Shown piece after piece: positions 1-11,703 of a stretch of 64,000 bases of DNA. The stretch is taken from contig BDSL01000012.1 in the NCBI GenBank assembly GCA_003116995.1, positions 248,001 to 312,000 on the forward strand, written 5' to 3'. Numbering within the stretch: the first letter of the stretch is position 1; each line of letters opens with the position of its first letter. The DNA comes from Yamagishiella unicocca. Taxonomy: Eukaryota > Chlorophyta > Chlorophyceae > Chlamydomonadales > Volvocaceae. The notes beneath the pieces were generated by a model. The model was not told the DNA's origin, did not search any database, and saw only the letters and a program-made list of their open reading frames with translations. Both the position numbers and the translations under genes were made by a program.

Positions 1-3000
1 GTAGAGCACCCCGTGCTCGGGCCCCCGTGCCGCCGCTGTAGCCATCCGCACCGCCTGCCATCGGCACGCTTCCAGGAGGTCCCTGCTCTGGCCAGTGGCG
101 ATGCCGACTGCCATCGGAATGCCGACTGTTGACACCCGGCTGCCTGGGGCCTCCCTCAAAGTAGTACGGCTGTTGCTGCTGCTGTGGCTGCGGATGCTGC
201 TGCAGCTGGTGTGGCTGCGGGTGCTGCTGCTGCTGGTGTGGCTGCAGGTGCCCCAGGTCGTCTAGGCGGCGATCCTTCTGCCGGAAGCCGCAACCGTTCA
301 CACCGCCCTCGAACGGCTCCTGCGTCAGATCCACTTCGTCGTCGTCGGTGCAGCCGCCCTCACCTCCAGCGCTTTGTGACGCAGGCGGCTCTATCAACCC
401 CACGACAGCGCCCACCGCAGGACCCACTGCTGCATCACCTCGCCTGGCTGCACCCACGACGACCTGTTCCTGGGCCCCAGCCTCTGCCCCTGCGGCGCCA
501 AGCGGCGGCAGGCCTTGGTCGTCACGGCACCCCTCACCATGCGGGGGCGAAGGCCGTTGCGTTGGGTGGGGCAGGCGGCGCGTCTGGTTGGTGTGCAAGT
601 GGGCCCCGCCGGCGCGGTGGCTGACCGAACGCCGGCGGCCAGCCGCCGCCAAGCTAGCATCGCCCCTCGCTGCGGCGCGCGGCGACGGCGCCACAGCCTG
701 GGCCCGGCCTACTGTCCCATCATGCGCCGCAGCATAACTAGGCGCCGCGGGGGCAAGGAGCAAGTCCTCGGAGCGCCCCTCCTCCTTGACAACCACCGAC
801 CCAGGTCGGACCTGGTCTGGGTCAAGCTGCATATCGCCCCCATCCTCGCTGTCAGCGTCCGGCTCGTGCGCGCCGGCGCCGGCGTCGCCCTCCTCCCCCT
901 CCTGGCCACGGCGTCCCTCCCCGGGCTTGGGCTCCTCTTGAATGGCCGGGCTGCCCAAGGCCGCTTGGGTGCGCCCCGCAGCCCCCTTGGCGCCCTGCGC
1001 TGCCTCCGGGCCCTCGTGGGCTGCTACAAGGCCCCAGTACGCGCTCTGCCAGTGCCGCGCCAGCTGCTTGGCGTCCCGACAGGCCTGCTTTGCATCCCGG
1101 TACCTGCATATGTACTTGTCGCGCTCCGAGACCAGCTTGGCCGCCCGGGCAGAAGGCGACTCGCCGGCGGCAACTGAAGGAAGCTCGGCGCGGGGCGCAG
1201 CAGCGCCACCGGCAGAGGGCCCTGCCTCCTCCGCCAGTGCGAACGCAGCTTCCGTCTGCCTGGGACTGCCATCCGCTGCGGCGGCAGCTAATGGGGGGCC
1301 CACAGCAGCGCCCAGCCGCCTCCTGCACGGGTCATCATTTCCACGGAAGACCAAGCATCAGGTCCCATGTGCGCATATGCCTTAATCCGCGCGGTTTCTC
1401 GCAGACGAGTCCCGGAACACCAGCGTCTTGTCTTGCGGGGGCTGCCCGGGGTCGCACCTGTCATCCGCGCCATGCTCGGGCGCACGGAGCGCACCCGGCG
1501 GCGGCGACGTGGCCACGGACACGCCAGCAGGTGGTGCCTCCTGCGGCACCGCCGGGCTTTGGGCAGCAGCGGCAGCAGCCGCGTCGCGCAGCTCTTGCAG
1601 CTGCTGCTTGCAGTCCTGCAGCTGCTGCTGCAGGGCCTGCATGCGGCATAGCGGGTCAGCACGTCGAGGGAGACACCGGCGCAGCGCAAGCCCAGGACGC
1701 AGTGCCGGACTGACCACGTTCAATCAGGCTGTATTATGGTGGTAGCCGAAGCGGCCCGCGCGGGATGTGCTCTCAGTGGATGCGACAGCGACAGAGAGCA
1801 AAGAACGGACAGTAGTCGTCAACGAAGTTGCGGGACACAGAGACATCTAGCACGACGACGCACTGCCTGCTGCTGTGCTAACTTGGTTAAACAATATAGG
1901 CTATTGTTTAATCGGAGGATCACCAGGGCGAGCATCACAGAGCACATGCTGCGGGAGGGATCGCCCAGAGAGTCCGCATGCCAGCTGCCGTACATCCTTC
2001 CCCTGCCTCCAGCCCGCTCCAGACCTGGTTGGTACCGCGCAGCTGCTGAGCCGTGCGGCGGTAGCTCAGCGCGCTCTGCAAGTCCGCCTGCAAAGCCTTG
2101 TTCTGTTGGGCGGCCAGCACGGTGGGGACACGGCAATATGGCATGAGGCGGCGGGCGCAGCGGCAGTGGACGCGGTTCCGGCGATCACCCTCTGGCTGCC
2201 TTCAGTCAGTCAGTCAGTCAGTCAGTCCCCCCCCCCTTCTTCTTCTTCACCGCATCCACCGTCGTTGCGTCCGTATGTGTGGCCGTCCAGTAGCATGCGC
2301 GCGCGTCCCGATGTCTGAAGGCTATGCACCAACTACATTTCCCCAGTCGCGTTACGGGTTCTTTAATTGTAACCCCCCACACACACGTGTGGCTGCTGCG
2401 CGGCGGGCCGGTGGGCACGCACCACCACCACCGCCACCACGCCGCCACCACGAACCAAACGGTAATACACGGCGCGGCGCTCCGAAGCAAAACTTTTTGC
2501 TGGTGCACACCCCGTCCCACCTCGGCCCACACCGCCTGCAGCTGCGCTGCATAGTCCTGTGTCAGCTCCTGTTCGCGGGAGGCCCACAACGCCGCCGCCG
2601 CAGCAGCCTGCGCCCTAGCCAGGTCCTCGCCCGCGAGCGCACGCTGCGTCTCCTCCTGTCCTGGGGCGCCGTGGTCGGCTCCGCTCCTCAACCCCGCCGC
2701 AGGCAGCTGAGCCCAGTCCGACTCCCCTGGCGCCTGGGGAGGGTGGCATCCGCAGTAACAGGGCACAGCTGTGTGGCCCCTGACCACCCGAGACCACGTG
2801 TACGCCCTCAGGCCTACTGCAAGGAGAGACCAGCCGTACGTCCTCAGGCCTACTGCAAGGAGAGACCAGCCGCACGCCCGCAGGCCTACTGCAAGAAGAG
2901 ACCAGCCGCACGCCCGCAGGCCTACTGCAAGAAGAGACCAGCCGCACGCCTGCAGGCCTACTGCAAGAAGAGACCAGCCGCACGAAGCTCTCTGCAACCA

Positions 3001-4290
3001 CCAACCTGTGCCGCGTCGCCAGTAACCACAGCGCCGGTGTTGGGAAGGCGGGTGCCGAGCGGCTCGAGCTGCTGTGCCGCTGCCTCGCCAGGGTCGCAGG
3101 CGGAGGGGTCGTCGGCCCAAGCAACGAATAACGTTTCCGGCACACGTTCTACTCGTAGCTGTGGTTGGCTGGGCGGCAGGGAGGCATCTGAGTCCGAACC
3201 CGGGCTTCCAAGCTGCCCGTCAGCTGCAGCTTGCCGCTGCTGTGGCGCACAGCAGGGGTAATGCTCACCGGGTTGGTGAGGGCAACGCACGACACCCCTC
3301 TGATCAGCCACAACACAGCTCTGCTGTTGGAGTCGCTGCCATTGTTCATGTAACTGCTGCCGCTGATGCTTAAGCGTCGATCGTTGCTGCCGCAGGTGCT
3401 CGATCTTTGCATTTATCGAGTCCTGCTCCGCCTGCCTTTTTGCGTGCACCGAATCCAGGGCAGCCCGTAGCTCTCGTACTTGCGAGTCTAACTGTTCCAT
3501 GCGTGCCAGCCTGCAGGCCCGCGAGACAAGCAATAAATGTCGTCCAGTCGCAGGGTGGCAAGGTGGTGTCAATCAAGGATGCAAGTTAAAGTAAGAGAAA
3601 CAATGTGTGTTAGGAGGGCCTAACGGGAGGCAAGGGTTTCGAAGCTATGAAGTTGCCGAGCTCGCTCAATGCAATGGTTCACCTTTCTCTGGCACTGCTG
3701 ACGGCATGCTCCTGACCGGCCGCGAGCTGCTGTTCCAGCTGCTGCTGGCGTGCGTACAGTGCATCCCGCTCTTGCACCCACGCCCCCATAAGCTGGTTAC
3801 TGCAAGAGGGAGCAAAGTGTAGAAAATATCATGCTGTATGCTGTAGATGTTTCAGCGGCTAACTTGTCCCCAGCAGCGAAGCACCTGGGACAGAGCGCTG
3901 TTGAGAGGCGCCCAAGCACCTCAGCTGCAGACTGCGCTACGGCCTGTGCCTCAAGCGTCATCGCATAGAATTCAGGTAGCGCCATGGCTCTACCGGATCC
4001 AAAGTCTACCGCCGGGATGCCTTGATTCACAAAGTCATAATACGTGCCTACAGGTGACTTTACTGTGTGTCTGCACCAATAAGGTGAAATGCATATCTAC
4101 GATGTACCTCTCGAGCAAGATTAACAGGATAATAATCTACTTGTCGGGACGCATCATAATACAGCAAAAGACAACCGGCAAGACTTATCAATAGTAAAAC
4201 AAGCAATAGAAAACATGTCCACAATTTGCTTCTTGCTCTCAAGGCATGGCGGAAGGAGAATGGATGCCGTATAGCGCAGCATGGGGCCAT
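1..4290 (-). CDS. Signal-anchored coiled-coil protein, 3' end outside the window
   Basis: Unrecognised gene, read right to left. Exons: 4290-4101, 4047-3885, 3799-3683, 3510-3006, 2733-2521, 2102-2025, 1636-1458 and 1322 to the left edge. Phases agree at every junction. The first intron (53 nt) is the weak point, because the better-looking donor at 4107 breaks the frame. Translation starts at a true ATG preceded by TGA. Residues 1-23 are basic and are followed by a hydrophobic segment at about 24-44 (TCFLLLVLLLISLAGCLLLY), which suggests a type II signal anchor. Exons 3-7 are rich in heptad-like Gln/Leu/Arg stretches (for example LEQQLAAGQEHAV and HLRQQRSTLKHQRQQLHEQW), predicting long coiled coils. 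The last exon stays open for 1,322 nt and is Gly/Ala/Gln/His-rich. About 920 residues are visible. It could be a golgin-like tether or an envelope protein, but no family signature was found. It is divergent from the cyclase gene that starts at 5959. Confidence 0.65.
2203..2226. repeat. CAGT tetranucleotide microsatellite
   Basis: Six perfect CAGT units inside an intron of the minus-strand coiled-coil gene, followed by a C run and a TTC run. Confidence 0.9.
2799..2978. repeat. 36-bp minisatellite, five tandem copies
   Basis: Units start near 2799, 2835, 2871, 2907 and 2943. They differ by one or a few bases, and a partial sixth unit follows. The array lies inside the intron between exons 3006-3510 and 2521-2733 of the minus-strand gene. 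The unit is a multiple of three, so two minus frames read through as 12-residue repeats, but the flanking splice sites (donor at 3005, acceptor at 2734) exclude it from the coding sequence. Confidence 0.85.
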
Positions 4291-5958
4291 TCAAACTGCG
4301 TGCTGTGTGGCCTGACTCGCTGATTTTGCTGCTTTAGGAAATGCTATCTCCTATAAATTACTCTCCAAGCATGAATAAACCCAGATGATGTGTGCCTGTT
4401 CCTGGTAAGCATGCATGCTCGACGTCGCCTCGTTTTCCGGGCGGCAAAAGCAACACACGACCCGCAGCATTAGATGCTCGCTTGTCTCGTCAGGTTTCAC
4501 CCGTACCTGGGTAGCCCTGTACTCTGGACGCGCTTGTTCTCCTCCCCGTGCTTTGAGTTGTGCGTGCTGCCTTCTCCGTGTCCTCGTGTTTGGCTGCCTT
4601 CGGCTTTTGCCCCTTCCCGGCCGGTGAGGGCGGGCTCTTTTGCCCAGTGACCCGTGTCGTGGTCTGGCCCATCGGGCCCGCCTGGTTGCGCTTCCGCGCT
4701 TGAGCCGTTCTGGCTCCCTTGTAATACTCGCATTCTGTACTCTTCTCAGAGGCCCGACAGGCAGAGCGTGAGGAACTAAATAATTGGTATGGACGGTCGA
4801 TTAAGGCCCAGCTGGGCTCATTGTAAGTAGAGGAGCTTTGCAAGCGATCGTCGTAAAAGCACGTGCAAGATCGCTCCCAACACTAGTAGCAGTCGGCCGG
4901 GATTAGGCAGCTGGTTGGATATGAAAGGGATCATTTCGCGCTCAGCCTAAAAAGGCTCGTACGCTATAGTTGTGTGTGGCAATCGGCCATTTCGCTTGCG
5001 CAGGGTTTCTCAGGGGTCCCCCTGGCCAATGGCCCGTCGCGATCGGGCCCGTGCGCCGACGTGCGCTGTTTAATAGACCCTGAACCACTTCCCCCTCCCG
5101 TGCTGAGACGCCGCAGGCTGACGGTGCGTGTGAATGCATTTATGGCCATCCATAGATAAGTATTTAGACGTACAGGGTTGTACTTTGTTGATTCCCGTGG
5201 CCGTCCTTGAATAAATGCCAACCAATAACAATTAATCACGTTATAGTGGGCCCAGGTAGAGGATCGTGAACGAACCCTGCCATGACACCACAGAACGATC
5301 GTGACTGCGCTACTGTTGAACCACCCGTTGAAGATATCGACCGAGACCTCCTGACCGTTTCTCGCTAAATAATCACACCTTTCATGGCATCATACGAGGC
5401 ATAGCCAAGGAAATATACTCGTAACTTCTAATGAAATGGCGAGGCCACGGACCTGGGCGGTCCCTCTTTTTGTCCTGGGTTCGCCTGGGCTTGCGGACGC
5501 AGTAGTCCAAAACTGCCAGAAATCCAGACCAATCCCAATAAAACACACAGAATACCATACCTCCGGTGGGCTGTCGATTTAGTCGGCTGCATGCCTAGTA
5601 AAATGGTGCACTTAAGTCTTTTTAGAGAAAGGCGCGCGCTTTCTTACTCGTGCAATTTTTTTACGGGCAACTGATGCGAAAACCTTCATAACGCGCTAGG
5701 AATGGCCAATCCTGACCACGGACCCAAGCTCCGTACAATTGGGTATCCAATGTACTGTGCGGCCGTACTTCCTGTCCGTAAGAATGAGTAGGATGTGCCT
5801 GCTGCGTTACAATATATGTTCTAGGCCTGGACCGTAGACTTAATTTTCATGTGCGCTGCGCAGTCCCCTCAAAACGTCGGGTTTGCAGTTGCACCAGCGA
5901 CTAGAGAAAAGCCGAGCCGAGGGCGCACAGTGGTTGGCTGCCCTTATGCGCGTTCCTA
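4291..5958. other. Divergent intergenic region
   Basis: This 1.67-kb spacer lies between the starts of the minus-strand coiled-coil gene (4290) and the plus-strand cyclase gene (5959), so it should hold both promoters. Base composition drops to about 50% GC. An AT-rich patch, CTATAAATTA at 4351-4360, lies about 65 bp from the minus-strand ATG but is in the wrong orientation to be a clear TATA box. One diverged copy of a dispersed repeat lies at 5432-5492. No convincing coding exon was seen, though extra 5' exons of either gene cannot be excluded. Confidence 0.6.
5432..5492 (-). repeat. Dispersed repeat, CCAGGACAAGAAGAGGGG family, copy 1
   Basis: The reverse complement reads AAGCCCAGGCGAACCCAGGA, then a purine run, then GGTCCGTGGCCTC. 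This matches the copies at 17679-17763, 18864-18960 and 19001-19081 in the next intergenic region. It is a short interspersed element of unknown class. Confidence 0.6.
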
Positions 5959-8900
5959 ATGACAGCTCTTCTTCCACCGACTAACACCGAACTATTGAGT
6001 ACCCAATATGCTGATTCACAATGCGCTGTCCTGGCGGTTTCCCTGCTCGAAGCGAGGACAGGGGCCAGGGTTTCACACAACACATCGTTTAGGCTGGAAA
6101 GAAGACACGACGCAGGTCAAGTGGGGCAACAGTTCCTGTCGGTACCGTGGTGGAACATCGCCGCGACACGTTTGCTGGGTGCGGAGCCTTCTTGCCAGCC
6201 GAGTTCACCAGACAGCTCGCAGCTCATCACGCGACGTCTTTTCCAGGCCTTGGGGCCGGATTTGGGGACTAAGTTGTCTGCCGGTCTCAGCACCCTAGCG
6301 CTCGGGCACACCGCAGTCGGCCTCGGTGGCCTCGGCCAGACGCTGTCGTCGACAAATTACCAGATACAAGCCCTTCCTTGTCGCTTTGTTGACACCGCGA
6401 GTGGTGCAGCCGCTTCCAGGCCCCTGGGCTCAAAACACAGCAGTCGCAGGAGCGTTTTTTTCCAGTGTTGCCTCAAGCCCAGCGTCGCCTTCCAAGGCAT
6501 CGATGGAGATGAGGCGGACGGCCGGCAGGGGTCGGAAGCGAATCGCGTCCTGGCAACCCTGCTGTTGCAACTGTCCCCGACGCAGCGCTTCCTGCATCAG
6601 CCTCTGCCTCTGTTAGACAACCTCACCCGCCCAAACAGTGCCTCCGTTAACGGCGCTCTGGCGGCCTTGGCTGCGAATGCCGACGCCACGGACCGTACGG
6701 CGGCGATGCCGGGTTGGGTTCGCATGGACGGACTCTGTCTAGCTGGGCTGCCCATGTGCGTGACCGTCTTCACGCACGAAGGCCACGTGGCCCACCAGAA
6801 CCTGGCATCCGTCGAGTACTACGGCAAGCGGTCTAGCGTATGGCGAGCTGACACCAGCGGGACCGCTGCGTTGGCAGCTGCGGCGGCGGCGGCGGGAGTT
6901 GGTCCGGGCTTCGCCGCGCCAGGAGGTGCGGTCGGCGTGGGCCTGGCCAGGATCGTTGGCTTCGGCGACGCTGTGGCGGCCCGCACGGTCCCCCACGACG
7001 GTAATGACCATGACCCGCCTCGGGTGCTGCCGCTGGAGGGGCGCAGCAGACCCTGCTACGGGGCGGATGACGTTGATGTGCTGAGCCAGCTGTTTGTCTT
7101 GGACCGGAACAAGCTGGAGCAGCTGATGTCTTGTACGTTCGGCGCTGGAGGCGTGTGGGAAGGTGGGTGGCGCGATCAATCGACGGTGTGGAACGAACGG
7201 ACGGATCCACCCGGTGAAACACAGGGGGGTTTTGCCTGTAGTGCACCTCTCTGCGCCGGTGAGGAAGGCCGGGTGAGCCACAGCCCCGACGTTGGCAAAC
7301 CAGCCAAAGGGTGCACATATGCACGTCTACCGCCATGGGCTGGGCCTGGGCTTCCTGGGCCGGCGCACGCGTACAGCACCGAGCACTTGCAATCAGCGCC
7401 GCCGAACCCCACCCCGCGAAACATGTCGCACCCGTCCTTGGCGCTGTCGGGGTAATCCGCAGGAATTGTGCGGGTGCCGCATTCCATGAACCCGAATGCT
7501 CCCTTGTCGGCAGCCTCCGCCTCGGTTTCTTTTCAAGGCAACGCCGTCGGTGTGGCTGATGCTGACGGTGGGAATAGGGAGGTGAGTTCTCACGGTGGCG
7601 GCTGGGGGCAGTGAGGGCACGCTGGACAAGCCAGCAGCCTCCTTCCGACGGCGTGGCTTCGCGCGCAGAAAGCTAGCTTGGCTGCCAAGCTCTGGGTGCA
7701 ATGACAGCAGACTGGAGATAAGGATGGGACGACACGTGGCCGCATGCAATGCGGAATGACATGTTGCTTCATGGGTGCATTCGAATGAGTGCACCCAGTG
7801 CAGCTGAAGCGCCTCCACACCTCCTGAAATTGGTTAGTCCCCCCGCGAGACCACCATGCCTACCGCCAGTGTTGCGGCTGTCTTCGTACCCGCCCAGCGA
7901 AGGTTCATGTACTCGACGCACGGAGCGCCGGCAGCTCATCCTCTGCGGCTACGGTCGCCACCACCCCTGCCCCGCCTGCCCTGCACTGTCTGCCCGGCGT
8001 CGCCGGCTTCGTTGCGCCTCTTGCAAATGACTGATCGAGCCCACCCTCGTGTCCTGTACCGCCACAGGGCAACGGGCGGGCGGGGGCCGCCGGCTCGCCT
8101 GTCGTGGAGATGCCTGTCGACGTGTTGCAAGCAGGGGCAGCTGCGGGGCCCTCCGACAACGTCCCCTCCAACAACAGCCTCCTCAGTTACAAGGTCAGCA
8201 GTGTGGTGCGCTCGCTGGTGCAGATGCCGTCGCCCGCGGCTAGCGAGCGAGTGAGCCAGCTGGTCCTGGACGACGGCGGAGCTGCGCAGACCACTGGCCT
8301 CAGCTTCAGTGGCAGCCAGCACAGGGCGGGCGGGCCCTCCGCGGCCCATGCCAGCACAGAACTCCAGGTAGGGGCCGAGGGGCTGGGAGGCGGAGGGTTG
8401 CCGACCCATCACGCGCCCTAGCTCGCTTGCATCCACGCACCTATCCTTACCCCAACCGCTACCCCTACCGCTACCCCTAACTCCGCCGGGTGCGCCCCGA
8501 GCCTTCCTCGGCCTCACACCGCCTGCTTGGTTCCCTCCTGCTTTGCCGCGCAGGCGGCCACCACCACCACCAGCAGCTGCGTCCTCGACCTGGCCGCACA
8601 GCGCAGCAGCCGCTCCCGCACGGGGGTCACAGCTGCACTCCAGTCCGGCGGCGGCGCCAACTCGGAGCTTCTCCGTAACAACTCTGCAGGCGGGGTCCTC
8701 TCCAGGAACGGCCCGTCCGGCGATGGGAATACCAGGCTGTCGGGCATGCCCGAGTCCCCCGTCGACTCGTCCACGCAGAGCGGTAGAGATCTCGCACCGG
8801 CTACGGCGGGAGATCACGGCCGCACGGCCCTCATCGACACTTCGGGCAGCAACTTGGGAAGCCCGGCGCTGCAGCGCGTGCGAGCCAGTAGCAAGTCCGT

Positions 8901-11657
8901 AATCATGGGAGGTGGGAGCGTGCGCGGAGCTCGTCGCTCGCGCCTGCTAGACGCGTCGGCAAGTGCCTATCCGGGCAGCGCGCCATTTGCGGCGGCTACG
9001 CGCTTGCTTGGCGGACCCAAACCAGACGGGACATCCGCGGCGCACGATCCTGATGCTGCCGCTGACCTGATAGGCGAAGGAGACTTGTCGAGGCGGGTTA
9101 ACAACCTGCGCCTCTCCGGGCTCTTCCGCTCCTTCACTGCGGCGCGCAAGCCGCCTCAAATAGGGGACCGGTATCGCCTGGACGGCGGCGGCGGCGGCGC
9201 GGTCGAGCCCCCGGTGCTCCCAAGCCTTGCCACGATGCTGACGGTGGGGTCGTCGGAGGGTGCCCCCGGGCAGGCGGAACTGCGCTCGCAGCGCGCCTCC
9301 GTGCGGCAGCGGTCGTCGCAGAAGCGCTACGTCTCGTTGGATCCCCTGGCGACCAGCACGTGGCAGGTGAGAGTGTACGGCAGCGGGAGGGGGCGCGTGT
9401 ATGTTAGTATGTAGTGCAGGGGGGATGTATGTGGTGCAAGTCAGCGGGCCGCCCGACGTCGAACCCCGGGCCGACCCGCCCCGCGCCCTCCGCAGGTCCT
9501 GTTCGAGGGGCTGGACAACAGCTCGACCATCATCGACGGCGCCGACTGCACCACCACCGGCCCGGGCAACGGAATCCTCTCCACGTACGACGACGAGGAG
9601 ACCCACGAGGAGGCGCACCAGGAGACGCAGCACCGCGACGTGGTGCAAGGCTCGGACCGCCCGGCAGCCACAGCGTCCGGGTCGGACGTCAGCACGCTGA
9701 TCTACCTAGGCACGCAGCGGGATCTGGGGCTGGAGTCGGAGCGACGGAGTGAGGAGGAGCACGTCACGGACAAGCTGCAGCCGCTGGAGGTGGTAGCCAC
9801 CCGGCGGCGGGGCGGCAGCACGCTGCTGAGTCACCTCACGGATCGGTTCGCCGGCAGCGCGACCGGCGTGAGCTCAGCAGTCGATGCGGCGCCCGCGCGG
9901 GCCAGCGTCCCGAACCCCTCGCGGCCCGGCCGGTCTACTTCTGCCCGCAACCTCCACGTCCACCACCACTTCACCACGCAACAGGCCCTGCAGCAGCCGC
10001 TGCAGCACAACCACCACCACTTGTCCATGGCCCGCAGCTTCACCATGTCTCGCCATGAGGGCAGTATCCTGGGCGCGCCCGCCGCCCGGCCGCCGTCGTT
10101 GCGGAACTCCACGCCCCTCGGCTCCCAAGTCCTCTCTGGATCCCCAGCACAGTCCTCCCCGCGGGTCCTTGCGTTCGCCAGCTCCCTGCGCGGCGCCCCA
10201 AAAAACCGCGGCGGCGCCGGCCCCTCGGCTCTGGGGTATTTGAACCCAGCCGCGAACCAGCTCGAGCTCTCCTCCCAGGCCTCCGCGAACGGCATCATAT
10301 CTGCCGCCAGCGGCTCCGCTGCCAACACGCCGAGGCGGCTGGAGAGCTTCCTCGGCGCGGCCCGACTCGGGCGATCCGCCACCACACTGACGGACTGGAC
10401 TGGCTTCGAGGCACACGCAAACGCCGGCCAAGCCGGGAATTGCTTCAGCGTCGGCGACGGGAGGAAGGGCGCGAGCATCGGGCGCGGGAAGCGTGCGCTG
10501 GAATTGGCTGGTGCCGCCAACTTGGCCGCCGCGATCGCGGCCGCCGCTGCCGAAGACCTGGCGGCCAACGGAGCCCCCCTGGATGGTTTGGCGGCGGTTC
10601 CGTTGCCGCTGACCGATTCGGCCGCCCTGGCTGTGACCCGCGGGTCGGTGGCGCAGGACGATGTGGAGCGGGTGCGGGCCTACCTGCAGACGCGCGACGG
10701 GGCCCGCAGGACGGCAGCCGGGAAGTCCGGATTGAACAGCGACGACAGTGACGACAGCGGCGAGTATGCCGGCCTTCATTCCGTCGTGGCAGCGGCTGCA
10801 GACGCCACCTGCCTGTACCCAGAGGATCACGGGCGGGGGCACGGCGAGCGGGCGGGTCGGGGGGCTGACACCGCCGACAGCGACCCCTACCAGTCCGTGG
10901 GTCTGGCGTATCACGAGGTCCGAGCCGCAAGTGTGGTCAACCCAGTCAGCGGGGAGAGGTACCTGCTGGTGGTCCAGAAGGACGTCACGGCAAAGGTGGA
11001 GGCGGAGAGGCACATCGCAAAGGTGGGCGGACCCCAGGCAGAGAGGTGGCGGAGCAGCGCTTGCGTGGTGGTGGTAGGCTGGTTGGACTTTGGTGGATGC
11101 GGCGGCGGCGGTGGCGGAGAGACGACTTGTTGGTTCGTGCGGCGACGGCGTACGACACTCCAAGCGCCCGTCACCTTTTGCGGCACGTCCCTTGTGGGTC
11201 ATGAGGAGGTGGCCCGGCGCGCTGAGCGGTGCTCCCCAGGGCCTCACAACCCAGGAACCACGACACCAACAAACCTTCCCTCGCGTCTCACGCTAGCGGT
11301 CTTCCCTCCGCCCGTCCGTCCGTCGTACGTTTGCCGTGCGCAGGTTTCGGAGTGCGAGCACCGGCTGCTGGAGCAGATCTTCCCCCGCCACGTGCTCGCC
11401 TACATGACGGAAGAAGGCCTTTCGCCTCCGCCGCCCGTGTACGGCGGCGACCCCGTGCGCCCCTCAGTCACTAGCAGGGGCGGCATGAGGCCGTCCGTCG
11501 CCTCGCTCCACAAGTGGCGGCCGTATGTGCGCGACTGCACCCGCCTGGCCACCTGGCACGACCAGGTCACTGTCCTGTTCGCTGACATCCAAGGTAGGTT
11601 GGAGCGGGGAGAGCGGCTCGGTGGGTGGCTGGCCGGCCAGCTGGCTTGGTCGAGTAA

Positions 11658-11703
<46 letters not shown>

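Noticed and set aside
2799..2978. CRISPR-like array of 36-bp units
   Set aside because: The units are directly tandem with no spacers, in a eukaryotic intron.
9874..11247. 457-codon minus-strand ORF opposite the PAS cyclase
   Set aside because: It runs across a plus-strand exon end and intron and has no domain. The plus frame holds the PAS and linker motifs.
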